DNA from: CAIWHR01 sp963713275
GTDB taxonomy: Bacteria > Pseudomonadota > Gammaproteobacteria > Burkholderiales > Casimicrobiaceae
Length of the DNA: 64,000 bases
Assembly (NCBI GenBank): GCA_963713275.1
Contig: CAVQLG010000012.1
Location: forward strand, 1 to 64,000
Direction: 5' to 3'
Shown: positions 16,753-24,809 of the stretch, one piece after another
Layout of the letters: the number at the start of each line of letters is the position of its first letter
Position numbering within the stretch: the stretch's first letter is position 1
Position numbers and translations under genes: made by a program
The notes under the pieces: model-generated
Told to the model about the DNA's origin: nothing
Seen by the model: only the letters and a program-made list of their open reading frames with translations
Database searches by the model: none

Positions 16753-17766
16753 ATGTTAGAGAAAACCCGCGCCAAGCGTGACGACGACGCTGCCGTCCAC
16801 GCGTATCTGCATGAAACCTTGGGAGTCGCTCCCAAGGTTCGCGCGTGGGCGGGGAGTGGCAAGCTGCCCTATTTCTTGCAGGAAGCGTTCGAGGTCAGGG
16901 AACTGAAGCTCCTGGATCGCCAGATTCTCCTGGCGATCGATCAGCGGGCCGACCGGCCGGGGCTGGCCAACGTTCGCGGCCAAATGGACAAGCTCCGGCA
17001 ATTTGCCGGGATGCCGGTGGTCTACGTCACCCGCACCCTCGCGTCCTACGAACGCAAGCGCCTCATCGAGCAGAAGGTGCCGTTCCTGGTACCCGGCAAC
17101 CAGCTCTATCTGCCGGATCTCGGGATCGACCTGCGCGAGTATTTTCGCAAGCCGACGGTCGCCGCGCAGACCGCGCTCAGCCCGGCGACGCAGGCAATGC
17201 TGATCGCCGTCCTGTTGCGAAGGCCGTGGCGCGCCGAGTGGCAGCCTGCCGAAGTGGTCGGCGAGTTGGGCTACACCCCGATGACGCTGTCGCGAGCGGT
17301 CAAGGAGCTCACGGCCGCCGGCATCGCGACCCTGCGCACCGAGGGGAGGGTGCGATGGCTCCATACGGAGCGCACGGCCGCGCAGACCTGGGAGCATGCG
17401 AGACCGATGCTGCGCAGCCCGGTCAAGCGTCGGATCTGGATGCTTCCCCCTCCGAAGTCGAGGCCGCGTCCGTTGAGACTCGCGGGTCTGAGCGCGCTCG
17501 CGCGGTTTTCGATGCTCACTGAACCCCAGTGGCCGACCTACGCCGTGGCACAGGCGGAGTGGAAGGCGGCGACACAGGCTGGCTTCGAGACGCTGCCGGA
17601 GCCGCTGCCGGGTGCCTGCGAATGGGAACTCTGGCACTACAGCCCGGCACTCGTGCGAGACAGCGATGCGGTCGATCCGCTTTCCTTGACACTCAGCCTG
17701 CAGGGCAACCCTGACGAGCGTGTTCAACTTGCGCTGGATGAACTCAAGGGGCGCTTTCCGTGGTGA
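16753..17766 (+). CDS. AbiEi-family antitoxin/transcriptional regulator
   Basis: 337 residues, longer than classical AbiEi (~200). The N-terminal third has a winged-helix-like stretch (VRGQMDKLRQFAGMPVVYVT, LASYERKRLIEQKVPFLVPGNQLYL) and a second helical DNA-binding-like region near LGYTPMTLSRAVKELTAAG. These features, plus the adjacent nucleotidyltransferase gene, fit the antitoxin of a type IV AbiE or MenAT-like pair. It overlaps the toxin gene by a few bases. The palindrome 5 bases upstream is the likely autoregulatory site. The ATG lacks a ribosome-binding site. Confidence 0.8.
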   Translation: MLEKTRAKRDDDAAVHAYLHETLGVAPKVRAWAGSGKLPYFLQEAFEVRELKLLDRQILLAIDQRADRPGLANVRGQMDKLRQFAGMPVVYVTRTLASYERKRLIEQKVPFLVPGNQLYLPDLGIDLREYFRKPTVAAQTALSPATQAMLIAVLLRRPWRAEWQPAEVVGELGYTPMTLSRAVKELTAAGIATLRTEGRVRWLHTERTAAQTWEHARPMLRSPVKRRIWMLPPPKSRPRPLRLAGLSALARFSMLTEPQWPTYAVAQAEWKAATQAGFETLPEPLPGACEWELWHYSPALVRDSDAVDPLSLTLSLQGNPDERVQLALDELKGRFPW

Positions 17767-18578
17767 GGGGACTGGACGTCTTTCGTGAGCACTTCGCCGG
17801 CCACGCCGATCAGTTCGTGCTGATCGGCGGCACGGCCGCGACGCTTGCGATGGAAGAGGCGGGGCTCGAGTTTCGTGCCACGAAGGACCTGGACATCGTC
17901 CTGCACATCGAGGCGCTTAGCCCGTCATTCGGCGAAGTGTTCTGGCGCTTCGTCGAAGCGGGCGGCTACGAAATCCGACAGGCCAGCGACACCGGGAAGC
18001 CAGTCTTCTATCGATTCCAGAAGCCGGCCGATGATCGCTTTCCCGTCATGCTCGAGCTGTTCTGCCGGGCCCCTGAGGGGATCAAGCTGGCCGAAGGAAG
18101 TCACCTCACACCGATTCCCGTCGACGAGGCCGTCGCGAGCTTGTCCGCGATCCTGCTCGACGATGCGTACTACGAGTTCATCCTTGCAGGACGTAGGGAA
18201 GTCGACGGCCTGCCGTGGGTGGGCGAAGACAGGCTGATTCCGCTCAAGGCGAGCGCGTGGCTGGACCTCGGCGAACGTCAGGCCAGGGGCGAGCCGATCG
18301 ACACCAAGAACATTCGCAAGCACGCAAACGACGTGCTCCGCCTGGCGCAGCTGCTCGCCCCGGACACGCGAATACCAGTCGTCGAGCGAATCGCGCAGGA
18401 CTTGAACCGCTTCCTCGACGCGATCGAGGTAGATCGCTCCATCGATCCGAAGTCACTCAAGATCAACAGCAGCGTCGGCGAGATTGGCGAACGGATCGCG
18501 CGGGCCTACGGCTTGAGTCGACCCCGCGAGACGCGATCGTCATCCGGCGGCTGGGAAGCGGCTACTCCGCCCAGATAG
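17760..18578 (+). CDS. AbiEii/MenA-like nucleotidyltransferase toxin
   Basis: 272 residues from GTG 17760; GTG 17763, overlapping the antitoxin stop as GTGA, is equally possible. The nucleotidyltransferase motif is clear: GG at residues 23-24 in VLIGGTAATLAM, then KDLDIV with the metal-binding Asp pair D43 and D45. Relatives transfer nucleotides to tRNA or other targets and stop growth when not antagonised. The C-terminal helical part (DVLRLAQLL, DLNRFLDAIE) fits the family. All motifs look intact, so this may be an active toxin-antitoxin pair. Confidence 0.82.
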   Translation: MVRGLDVFREHFAGHADQFVLIGGTAATLAMEEAGLEFRATKDLDIVLHIEALSPSFGEVFWRFVEAGGYEIRQASDTGKPVFYRFQKPADDRFPVMLELFCRAPEGIKLAEGSHLTPIPVDEAVASLSAILLDDAYYEFILAGRREVDGLPWVGEDRLIPLKASAWLDLGERQARGEPIDTKNIRKHANDVLRLAQLLAPDTRIPVVERIAQDLNRFLDAIEVDRSIDPKSLKINSSVGEIGERIARAYGLSRPRETRSSSGGWEAATPPR

Positions 18579-18611
18579 CGTTGTCGCTGTCGCGAAGATC
18601 CACTTGCCGGC

Positions 18612-19172
18612 TCAGCGCGCAGGCGCGCGGTACGGCTCGACCGCTGATCCGTCCATCGAGTAGCCGCTCATCCCCCAGGGGGAATCCTGTCGCGTGGTCT
18701 TCATCGTTCCGCTCACCCAGACCGTATCCATGGTGCGCAACGGCTTCGGTGTCGAGAGCACGACATACACGATCTGATTGGCGGGTGGCGGCGGGCTGTG
18801 AATGCAGGCGCCAAAGTACGGCACCAGCAAGAATTCCTTGATCTCCCCACGCGACTGCTCGAGCGGTACGACGAAGCCGGGCAGCTTGAGCTTGACACCA
18901 TTGAGTTCACTGCGCGTCGGGGCGTTGTCCCATATCTCGCGCATCTCTCGCATCAGCGCCAGTTCGCGCACGCCGCCCTCCGGAATCAATGCGGCGTTCT
19001 TGTCTCGGAACTGCTTGAGGGGATCCCAGTCCTTTGGAACCAACTCCTCCCAGGTGGCTGTCCGAAAGGTGGCCGTCTTGTCAGCCGCCAGCGTGTCGGG
19101 TACGTGAAGAAGGCCTGAGATCACCAATGAGGCTGCCGCCAACAGAGACGACCGACGTGTGTTGTATGCCAT
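18612..19172 (-). CDS. DUF3299 lipoprotein-like/periplasmic protein
   Basis: 186 residues with an N-terminal signal sequence (SSLLAAASLVISGLLHV, cleavage near LAADK). The body carries family marks: WEELVPKDWDPL, LNGVKLKLPGFVVPLE, EFLLVPYFGACIHSPPPP and a C-terminal SGYSMDG. The Cys in FGACIH is conserved in the family. It lies 3 bases after an FtsX-type permease gene on the same strand. To my knowledge such DUF3299-permease-ATPase clusters are linked to metal (zinc) handling in Vibrio; that role is inferred here. Confidence 0.85.
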   Translation of the reverse strand: MAYNTRRSSLLAAASLVISGLLHVPDTLAADKTATFRTATWEELVPKDWDPLKQFRDKNAALIPEGGVRELALMREMREIWDNAPTRSELNGVKLKLPGFVVPLEQSRGEIKEFLLVPYFGACIHSPPPPANQIVYVVLSTPKPLRTMDTVWVSGTMKTTRQDSPWGMSGYSMDGSAVEPYRAPAR

Positions 19173-19175
19173 TTG

Positions 19176-19691
19176 CTATCCCCTGGGCGACAACCCGTCC
19201 GCCAATGACATGCGATAAGCCCGCCAGCCGGGCAGCAGGCTGGCTGCCGTGCCGGCGAGAAGCACGGAGGCCAGCAGGCTCCACTCGATGGTGGTCGGCC
19301 ACGCCAGAGACAGACCGACACCGAAACGCGCTTGCGCCCAAGGCCCCAGCACGCCGACGGCGATCGCGGAGACGAGCGCGCCCAGCAGGCCCCCCAATAG
19401 CGTCACTCCTGCCCCCTCGATCAGCAGCAACGCAAACACCTGCGGCGGACCCGCGCCGATCGATCGCAGTACGGCCAGTTCGCGCCGGCGTTGTTCGAGA
19501 CCGGTCACAACCACTGCCACCAGGCCCGCCAGACTGACCATCGCGACCAACGCGCTCATCACCAGCAGGGCGCGTTCGCCGGTTCCTACGGCGTCCCACA
19601 GTTCGTCGAGCGCCACGCCTGGCAATACTGCCATCAACGGCTCACCCTCGAAATCGGCGATGCGCCGCTGCACGGCGAACACAGCTGCCCG
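19176..19691 (-). pseudogene. FtsX-type ABC permease, 3' exon
   Basis: The C-terminal ~170 residues of a MacB/FtsX-type permease: RAAVFAVQRRIADFEGEP, LMAVLPGVALDELWDAVG, a membrane helix (LLVMSALVAMVSLAGLVAV), the RRRELAVLRSIGA motif, and two more helices. The frame is broken at 19691 by a group II intron. Just beyond the intron 5' end, the codons read GLKS, giving GLKS-RAAVF at the junction, as in family members (VGLKSR). The rest of the 5' exon upstream is not recognisable, so the gene is truncated as well as interrupted. Confidence 0.75.
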
Positions 19692-20362
19692 ATCGCGGTA
19701 GGAACGCACATTACTGCGCGCCCCCCGCACAGAACCGAGCGGGCCCGATTCGGGCACTCGGCTCCCACCTCGGGTGTTTGACGTCGAAGCGTTGGCGAGG
19801 CCTTGCTTGCCTTGGCCGCTTGACGTACGCTTCCCAGCGCCTGTGACACGCGAGCCCGGGTCTGCGTCCGGTGCGTGCTTTGCTGGTCCATGTTCCCCTC
19901 GGTCCCCACCCTTGGCTCCACCGACTCCGCCGCCGTCACACTACCGGCCTTGTTCGTCGGCTTCATCGCTACTATGGCGGGGTCTGACTGCTTGGATGCG
20001 TTCATCACCGGCTTTGGCTCCTCGCCTTCCCGGCACGGACCGGCAATACCCCGCCGGCCACATCCAAGCTCTCCCGGTTCCTGTACAAAGAGCGTCCACA
20101 CGCGCCAGGGTCTTCGACCGCGCCGGGTCCAACGGGTGCTCGCAATAGCGCGCCCGCCGGTGTGGCCTTCCACAAAGTCCAATGTGTTGGCACCCGGGAT
20201 GAGGGTTTTACGCGGCTCAATGGCTGGCTCATGTGCTCACCTGTCAACGCTTCGCTGATACCCTCGCGGATACCGAACGCATGACTCGGTGCCACTGTGG
20301 CTTGCTATGCCTTCAGTGCAGCGGACTTGCACCACCTACTCCTTGCCAGTCTCCCGGCGCAC
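19692..20362 (-). mobile_element. group II intron, reverse transcriptase almost entirely deleted
   Basis: Read on the minus strand, it begins GTGCGCC (20362), followed by GGTGCAAGTCC, as bacterial group II introns do. In the middle are an open frame resembling the region before an intron reverse transcriptase (KSDPAIV-like segment, then RVSQALGSVRQAA), which jumps straight to the 3' domains. Domain V is textbook (19732-19764). Domain VI follows, with a bulged A seven bases before the 3' end, and the intron ends in AT. Total about 671 nt; full-length ones carry a ~1.3-1.5 kb ORF. Confidence 0.75.
19732..19764 (-). ncRNA. group II intron domain V
   Basis: The 33-nt minus-strand hairpin begins GAGCCGAG and ends CTCGGTTC. 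These eight bases pair (with one G-U), a two-base CG bulge follows on the 3' side, and an upper GC stem closes a small loop. The AGC catalytic triad is at the base. This is the most conserved piece of group II introns and the strongest evidence for the intron call. Confidence 0.85.
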
Positions 20363-20764
20363 GGACTTCAACCCCTCTAGATCAGCAGCCTTGTCGGCCG
20401 CTCCTCCCCAGTCCGGTTCTGACCTTGGCTTTCCTTCGTGGGCCTGCCCCGATGCGCGGCGAAGCTCAAGCCCTGACCTGCATCCACCCCGCCCACGCTG
20501 GTTTACCTGTGAACTCGTCCCCGTTCGACGGCAGTGTCGCCCCGGCTCTGAGTCCGGGCACCCCCATGGGACCGCCAAGCGCCCAGAGCCGCTTCGCCTC
20601 GGGCCGGTGTTACCGTCTCGAGGAAGGCATCTGCCGCCTTCTCGAAGGGCGTTACCCCTTCGTCGTCGCTCATACCGGCGTGTCCTTCCGGCAATCCTGC
20701 ATGAAATCCATCACCGTCCTTGCTAATTTCAGCGGTATGTTCAATCCGATGAGGAGTGGAGCTG
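20363..20764. other. gene-free stretch between intron and IS66-type genes, with a repeated hairpin
   Basis: About 400 bases without a convincing gene. 20363-20404 is a 42-bp segment, 34 of 42 identical to 24679-24720; in minus orientation both contain GC(A/G)GCC-GACAA-GGCTGC, a 6-bp hairpin in which one copy has a compensating G-U pair. The copy here ends exactly at the intron 5' end. A GAGGAG ribosome-binding site for the next gene is at 20751-20756. Confidence 0.5.
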
Positions 20765-21187
20765 ATGGACGAGACGGCAAGGGTCGAGCAGACAAGCGGG
20801 TCGGGCGAGAGCTTGGCGCAGGTCAAGGAGCGTTTGAGCGGCTGGCGAGGCAACCGCAAGCGAGGTGAACGCATCCCGGCTGCGCTGTGGGCGGCGGCGG
20901 TGGGCATGGCCGAGGCGCATGGCCTGCACCGTGTTTCGCAGGAGTTGCGCCTGGACTATGGCGCGCTGAAGAAGCGCTTGGGGGGTGCCGGTGGCGGGGA
21001 GCGAACCGGCCAGCCCGAAGCCCGATTCGTCGAATTGTTCGCCGCGCCGACGGCCCCGACCGTGGGCCCGCGCGAGTGTGTCGTCGAGGTGGAGAATGCA
21101 CGCGGCGCGAAGATGCGTGTCGAGCTCAACGGCGCCGGCCTGGCGGGCCTGGCAGGCCTGTGCAGTGTTTTCTGGAGCGCGCCATGA
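20765..21187 (+). CDS. tnpA: IS66-type accessory protein TnpA (HTH)
   Basis: 140 residues, start ATG 20765 preceded by GAGGAG; GTG 20756 is an alternative. A short basic N-terminal half contains the HTH (MAEAHGLHRVSQELRLDYGALKKRL), followed by a C-terminal domain rich in VVEVENARGAKMRVELNGAG. IS66 TnpA proteins have this plan and are thought to bind element ends. Stop overlaps tnpB by 4 bases. The gene and tnpB run opposite to the transposase gene, which is unusual. Confidence 0.75.
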   Translation: MDETARVEQTSGSGESLAQVKERLSGWRGNRKRGERIPAALWAAAVGMAEAHGLHRVSQELRLDYGALKKRLGGAGGGERTGQPEARFVELFAAPTAPTVGPRECVVEVENARGAKMRVELNGAGLAGLAGLCSVFWSAP

Positions 21188-21543
21188 TCCAACTCACACC
21201 GCACATGCGCATTCTGGTGGCGGTCGAGCCGATCGACTTTCGTGCCGGCATCGATGGTCTGGCGGGCGCCTGCCGGCGCCGCCTGGAGGCCGACCCGTAC
21301 AGCGGGGCGTTGTTCGTCTTCGGCAACCGCGCGCGCACGGCCATCAAGATCCTCGTGTACGACGGTCAGGGCTTCTGGCTGTGTTGCAAGCGTCTGTCCA
21401 GCGGCAGGTTTGCGTTCTGGCCCGACGCTGGGCAGCCGGCCCGCGTGCTGCAGGCCTGCGAGTTGCAACTGCTGCTCATGGGGGGCGATCCGAAGCAGGC
21501 TCGAGCCGCTCCCGCGTGGCGAGCGTTGAGCCTGGCGGCGTAG
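21184..21543 (+). CDS. tnpB: IS66 Orf2-type accessory protein TnpB
   Basis: 119 residues. Signature of the family: PIDFRAGIDGLA near residue 18-29, LFVFGNRARTAIKILVYDGQGFWLC in the middle, and the SGRFAFWP strand. Needed for IS66 transposition in some elements; its biochemical role is not settled. Full length, no frameshift. Overlaps tnpA by ATGA and converges with tnpC, with only 32 bases between the stops. Confidence 0.93.
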   Translation: MIQLTPHMRILVAVEPIDFRAGIDGLAGACRRRLEADPYSGALFVFGNRARTAIKILVYDGQGFWLCCKRLSSGRFAFWPDAGQPARVLQACELQLLLMGGDPKQARAAPAWRALSLAA

Positions 21544-21575
21544 CCGCCGCCAGAGCCCTGGCCCGGCCCCGTCGC

Positions 21576-23231
21576 CTACGCCGCGCGGGCCGGTTGCTCG
21601 TGGTAATTCCAGGGCAGCCACCGGGCCGGGTTGGCCATCACGTCCTGGGCGTGGATCAGCAAGGCGTTCAGGTACGCAAAGGCATTGACCCCGCATAGCC
21701 CGGCGGTGGTGATCAGGCTCATGTAGATGTCGCCGATATCGGCGCCATTGCGGGTCTTGTAGAACATCGAATTCCGTCGATGACGAATGGCCCGTTTGAG
21801 AATTCTCTCGCACAGATTATTATCCAGCGGTGCGCCGGCCTGGCGCAGGAACAGCGTCAGGCCGCTCCAATGGTTGAGCATGTAGCGCAGCGCCTGGCCG
21901 AGACCGGAGTTGGGTTCGACCAGACGCTGGTCCAATTGTTCGGTCATCCAGCGTTGCAGGTCTTTCATCGGTGGGCCGCTGTGGGTCTGGTGATGCAGCA
22001 GGCGCTGCTCGGGCGACAGCTGCTCGTCGCGGCAGTGCGCGTCCACGGCGTAGACTGCGGCCAACACTGCGATGACGTGGCGGCATTGCTGGGGAAAGTT
22101 CTCGACGACGTTGACGAACATCCGCCGCCCATGCGACAGACATTTGGCAACAATCGTCATGAAGGTGGTGACGAAGTTGCACGCCAGCGCGTCGCTCATT
22201 TGGATCGGCGGGGCCAACTCGCTGGCGCGCTGCGCCAGGAGGTCGGCCAGGTTCAGCCCGGCGTGCTTGTAGCCGGTGAAGTACAGCGCCACCTGGCGCC
22301 CCTGCGGCAGGACGGCGACCAGGGCCGAGGTGTTGATCGCCTTGGCCTCGGGGGTCTGCCCGGCGGCCTCGAGCCTGGTACGTTCGGCCCTGAGCGAGAG
22401 GATCTGCGCCGTGGTGTCGTCGAGATGAATGAGCGGGGCTTGTGCGGCCTGGCGGAGCAGCTCGTCGCGGATCGCGCGCGGGGCCGGCACGGCATTGGCG
22501 ACGATCTCCCACTGCGTGGCATCGGGCAGCGGCACGTTCAGGCTGGCCTGCAGACCTTCGAGGCGGTGCAACGGCATGCCGTTGCCGTAACGCAGGAGGG
22601 CGAGCATGCTGGCGCAACTGTGGTCGTATTTGGGGGAGGTGTTGCCGCCCCCGGGCATGGGGGCGGTGAAGATCGCGTCGCACAGACGGCAACGCAGCCG
22701 TCCGAGCTCGAAGATCGAGGCCGCCAGCGGCGGCTGGCCGATCACTTTGACGATGGTCCTCGGCGGCGAGCCGTAGACCTTGCCCTCCGCGCATTCGGGG
22801 CAGAGGTCACCCGACTTCAGATCGGCCACATCGACTTTGACCACCGGTGCGTCGCGATACGCCGGTGCGCCGATGCGGCCGTGCCCGGGCGGCTTGGGCT
22901 TGGCCTTGTTCTGCGGCGTCGGCGCAACGCCAACCACGAGACCGGACGCAGCCGATGGCCCATCACTGCCCGGCCCCGGGGCGGCCGCGGGACTCGCGCC
23001 GCTGTGGTCAGCGAGCACCTTCGCTTTGCTCTCGGTGCGCGCGCCGAACAACATCTTGCGCAAGCGCTTGATCGAGGTCTTCGCGTTCTGCAAGGCCAGC
23101 ATCACGTGCACGAAGGTGCCGAGCACCCGCTCGAGCAGTTCGTATTGCTGCGGCGGCAGTGTCGGCCGGGTCAACGCCAGAATCGCGTCGAGTTCGTCCT
23201 TGCTTGCGGTGACGAGTTCGGGAGGCTTCAT
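21576..23231 (-). CDS. tnpC: IS66 family transposase TnpC
   Basis: 551 residues, full length. The N-terminal part has the coiled-coil leucine stretch (VHVMLALQNAKTSIKRLRKMLFG), a zinc-ribbon (CPECAEG and CRLCDAIF), and then the DDE core: LIHLDDTTAQ, followed by ALYFTGYKHA and the C-terminal LDNNLCERILKRAIRHRRNSMFYKT. I chose 23231 because the 812-residue open frame upstream is low-complexity and unlike the family. The start overlaps the DUF4338 gene by 4 bases, so the two are co-translated. Confidence 0.93.
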   Translation of the reverse strand: MKPPELVTASKDELDAILALTRPTLPPQQYELLERVLGTFVHVMLALQNAKTSIKRLRKMLFGARTESKAKVLADHSGASPAAAPGPGSDGPSAASGLVVGVAPTPQNKAKPKPPGHGRIGAPAYRDAPVVKVDVADLKSGDLCPECAEGKVYGSPPRTIVKVIGQPPLAASIFELGRLRCRLCDAIFTAPMPGGGNTSPKYDHSCASMLALLRYGNGMPLHRLEGLQASLNVPLPDATQWEIVANAVPAPRAIRDELLRQAAQAPLIHLDDTTAQILSLRAERTRLEAAGQTPEAKAINTSALVAVLPQGRQVALYFTGYKHAGLNLADLLAQRASELAPPIQMSDALACNFVTTFMTIVAKCLSHGRRMFVNVVENFPQQCRHVIAVLAAVYAVDAHCRDEQLSPEQRLLHHQTHSGPPMKDLQRWMTEQLDQRLVEPNSGLGQALRYMLNHWSGLTLFLRQAGAPLDNNLCERILKRAIRHRRNSMFYKTRNGADIGDIYMSLITTAGLCGVNAFAYLNALLIHAQDVMANPARWLPWNYHEQPARAA

Positions 23232-24109
23232 GTAACGAGCTGCGACAGCCGCTGGCGGAAGTCCTTGACCAGCGGGTAGCCGAGCACCTCTTTGATGGAG
23301 CGATTGGCCTGCCGGGTCGGTGCGTCCTTGCCGCGCCCGGTCGTCTCCCCCAGGACCGTCCAGTTGGCGGCCCGGTAGCACGTCCCCCGAAAGCGCTGCC
23401 GGTCGATGAAGGTCTCGACAAAGTAGATCGGGTGCGCGTACACGCGCTGCCACTCGGCCGACAACATTCGCGTCATCCGCCCCAGGATGTGCGAGGCCAG
23501 ATGCGGCACCGTCACCCAGGGCAAAAGCAAGAACCTGGTGTTGTAGGCCAGCAGCCGTATGTGCTGCCGCCGCGCCTGCTGGCCCCAGCCGATGAAGCGG
23601 TCGCGGCTGCCCAGATGCCGCGGCGCCGAGGACCACGCCAGGCACGCCACCGGCCGGCCCCGCGCGCACACCAGGAACTTCAGATGCTCGCCCACCGGCT
23701 GCGCGTAACCCAGGTAGTGGTGCTGTGCCAGCAGGCTGTTGAACAAGGCCTCCTCGGGCGTGCGCCGCACCTGGCGCACTTGCAGCGGCCCGAGTTCGGA
23801 AAATCCCACCCGCAGCGGCGCCTCGTCCACGCTCACCAGCACGGGTCGGCCGCGCTGGACCAACGGATTGCGCACAACCTGGCGCGCCGCTGGCAACTCG
23901 ATCCGCCCCTGCCGATGCAGCATCAGCATCAGGCCGCGGCACACCATGTCGCGCAGGGCACCGTTGGCTTGCACCCAATTCCAGGCTTCGCACAGCTTCC
24001 TCGACAGACCCCATCGGCTCGCGCCCGGATGTTCGGCGATGAGCCTGCGAATGAAGACCACATCTTCGTCGGTGATCTCGCGGTGTCGGTAGCTCAGCGT
24101 CCTCTGCAT
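23228..24109 (-). CDS. DUF4338 protein, DruA-like
   Basis: 293 residues from Met 24109 (MQRTLSYRHREITDEDVVFI); an upstream Met at 24160 is less typical. Family motifs: ISWG-like RWGLSRKLCEAWNW, LLAQHHYLGY, VACLAWSSAPRHLGSRDRFIGW, NTRFLLLPWVTVPHLASHIL, and FVETFIDRQRFRGTCYRAANW. DUF4338 is the DruA domain of Druantia anti-phage systems, and stand-alone copies are often beside IS66 genes. Here it overlaps tnpC by ATGA, so it probably serves the transposon. No other Druantia gene is present. Confidence 0.88.
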   Translation of the reverse strand: MQRTLSYRHREITDEDVVFIRRLIAEHPGASRWGLSRKLCEAWNWVQANGALRDMVCRGLMLMLHRQGRIELPAARQVVRNPLVQRGRPVLVSVDEAPLRVGFSELGPLQVRQVRRTPEEALFNSLLAQHHYLGYAQPVGEHLKFLVCARGRPVACLAWSSAPRHLGSRDRFIGWGQQARRQHIRLLAYNTRFLLLPWVTVPHLASHILGRMTRMLSAEWQRVYAHPIYFVETFIDRQRFRGTCYRAANWTVLGETTGRGKDAPTRQANRSIKEVLGYPLVKDFRQRLSQLVT

Positions 24110-24678
24110 GGACGGCAGAGTAGGCGAATTCGATCCCGAACGCAAGCCCCCAAGGGCCAACTACTTCCTCAACAACTGCACCTACCGGAACTCGCCGACG
24201 AATTCATGCCGATTTGCCGGAGGAACACATACCGGCTCATGCGCCAGACCTGTTGCCCTCCCGCCGGCTTCGGCATCGCCTCGCTCGGCCGGTCTTTGCA
24301 GCTTGCTGTCAGCCACTGCTGGGCACAGGCCCTTCCCGTCGTTGTCTCTGCCAATCCTTCCCTGCGTGTCTGGACCCCTACCCCGGCTGCTCCCAGGGTG
24401 CACATGCCCGTTACTTCCCCCAGGCTTTGGCCTTCCCCGGAGAGACTCGGGTCGGCGCATCGCTTCTCCCCGACAGCTACTTCTGTCGGGACTCATTTTC
24501 GGAGCTGCAGTCATTCGTTGATCTTCAGACCCACAGGTTTGCTCGCCACTCAGGTAGCTCCCACCTCGGGCTTTCGCCCTCGGCAGCAGTGGCTTTTACG
24601 TCCACGCCTATCACGGTCCGTTACCTCGCCGTGCAGTGGATATGCTATCCGCCCAAATCCGGGCAATTGACGGAAGGA
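24110..24678. other. gene-free stretch, resembles the 5' part of a group II intron
   Basis: About 570 bases with no credible protein gene. Minus-strand reading next to the 42-bp repeat gives GGAGGTGAAAGTCCTCC, like the start region of bacterial group II introns, and the following sequence keeps this character. No domain V was found in the stretch. I interpret it as a second intron fragment cut by the IS66-type element, with modest confidence. Confidence 0.4.
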
Positions 24679-24720
24679 GGACTTTCACCTCCCAAGATTG
24701 GCAGCCTTGTCGGCTGCTCC
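24679..24720. repeat. 42-bp repeat with conserved hairpin, copy 2
   Basis: Matches 20363-20404 at 34 of 42 positions, in the same orientation. It directly adjoins the attC site at 24720. The copy at 20363 directly adjoins an intron 5' end. The conserved stem (with one G-U replacement) suggests an RNA or single-strand structure is selected. Confidence 0.6.
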
Positions 24721-24809
24721 CCCAACGCTTGAGCTGAGCGGCGCGCCGACGGAACGTGCGCATGAGAGAAGTCGCTGGCCGGCGCGTCCGCTCCAGCGCA
24801 GGGTTGGGC
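24720..24809. repeat. integron attC recombination site
   Basis: 90 bases bounded by CCCCAAC (24720-24726) and GTTGGGC (24803-24809). The inner arms AACGCTTGAGCTGAGCGG and the reverse complement of CCGCTCCAGCGCAGGGTT pair with typical bulges. In the minus orientation the first box is GCCCAAC, a perfect RYYYAAC, and the last is GTTGGGG, one base off GTTRRRY. The minus-strand frame TPNPALERT, a well-known artefact of attC translation, runs through it. No intI is seen. Confidence 0.8.

Noticed and set aside
21576..24014. An 812-residue open frame covering tnpC and beyond
   Set aside because: The first ~260 residues are low-complexity and overlap the DUF4338 gene in another frame. The family start is Met 23231.
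23228..24109. A Druant-type anti-phage operon
   Set aside because: Only the DruA-like gene is present and it is coupled to an IS66 transposase; no druB-E genes are nearby.
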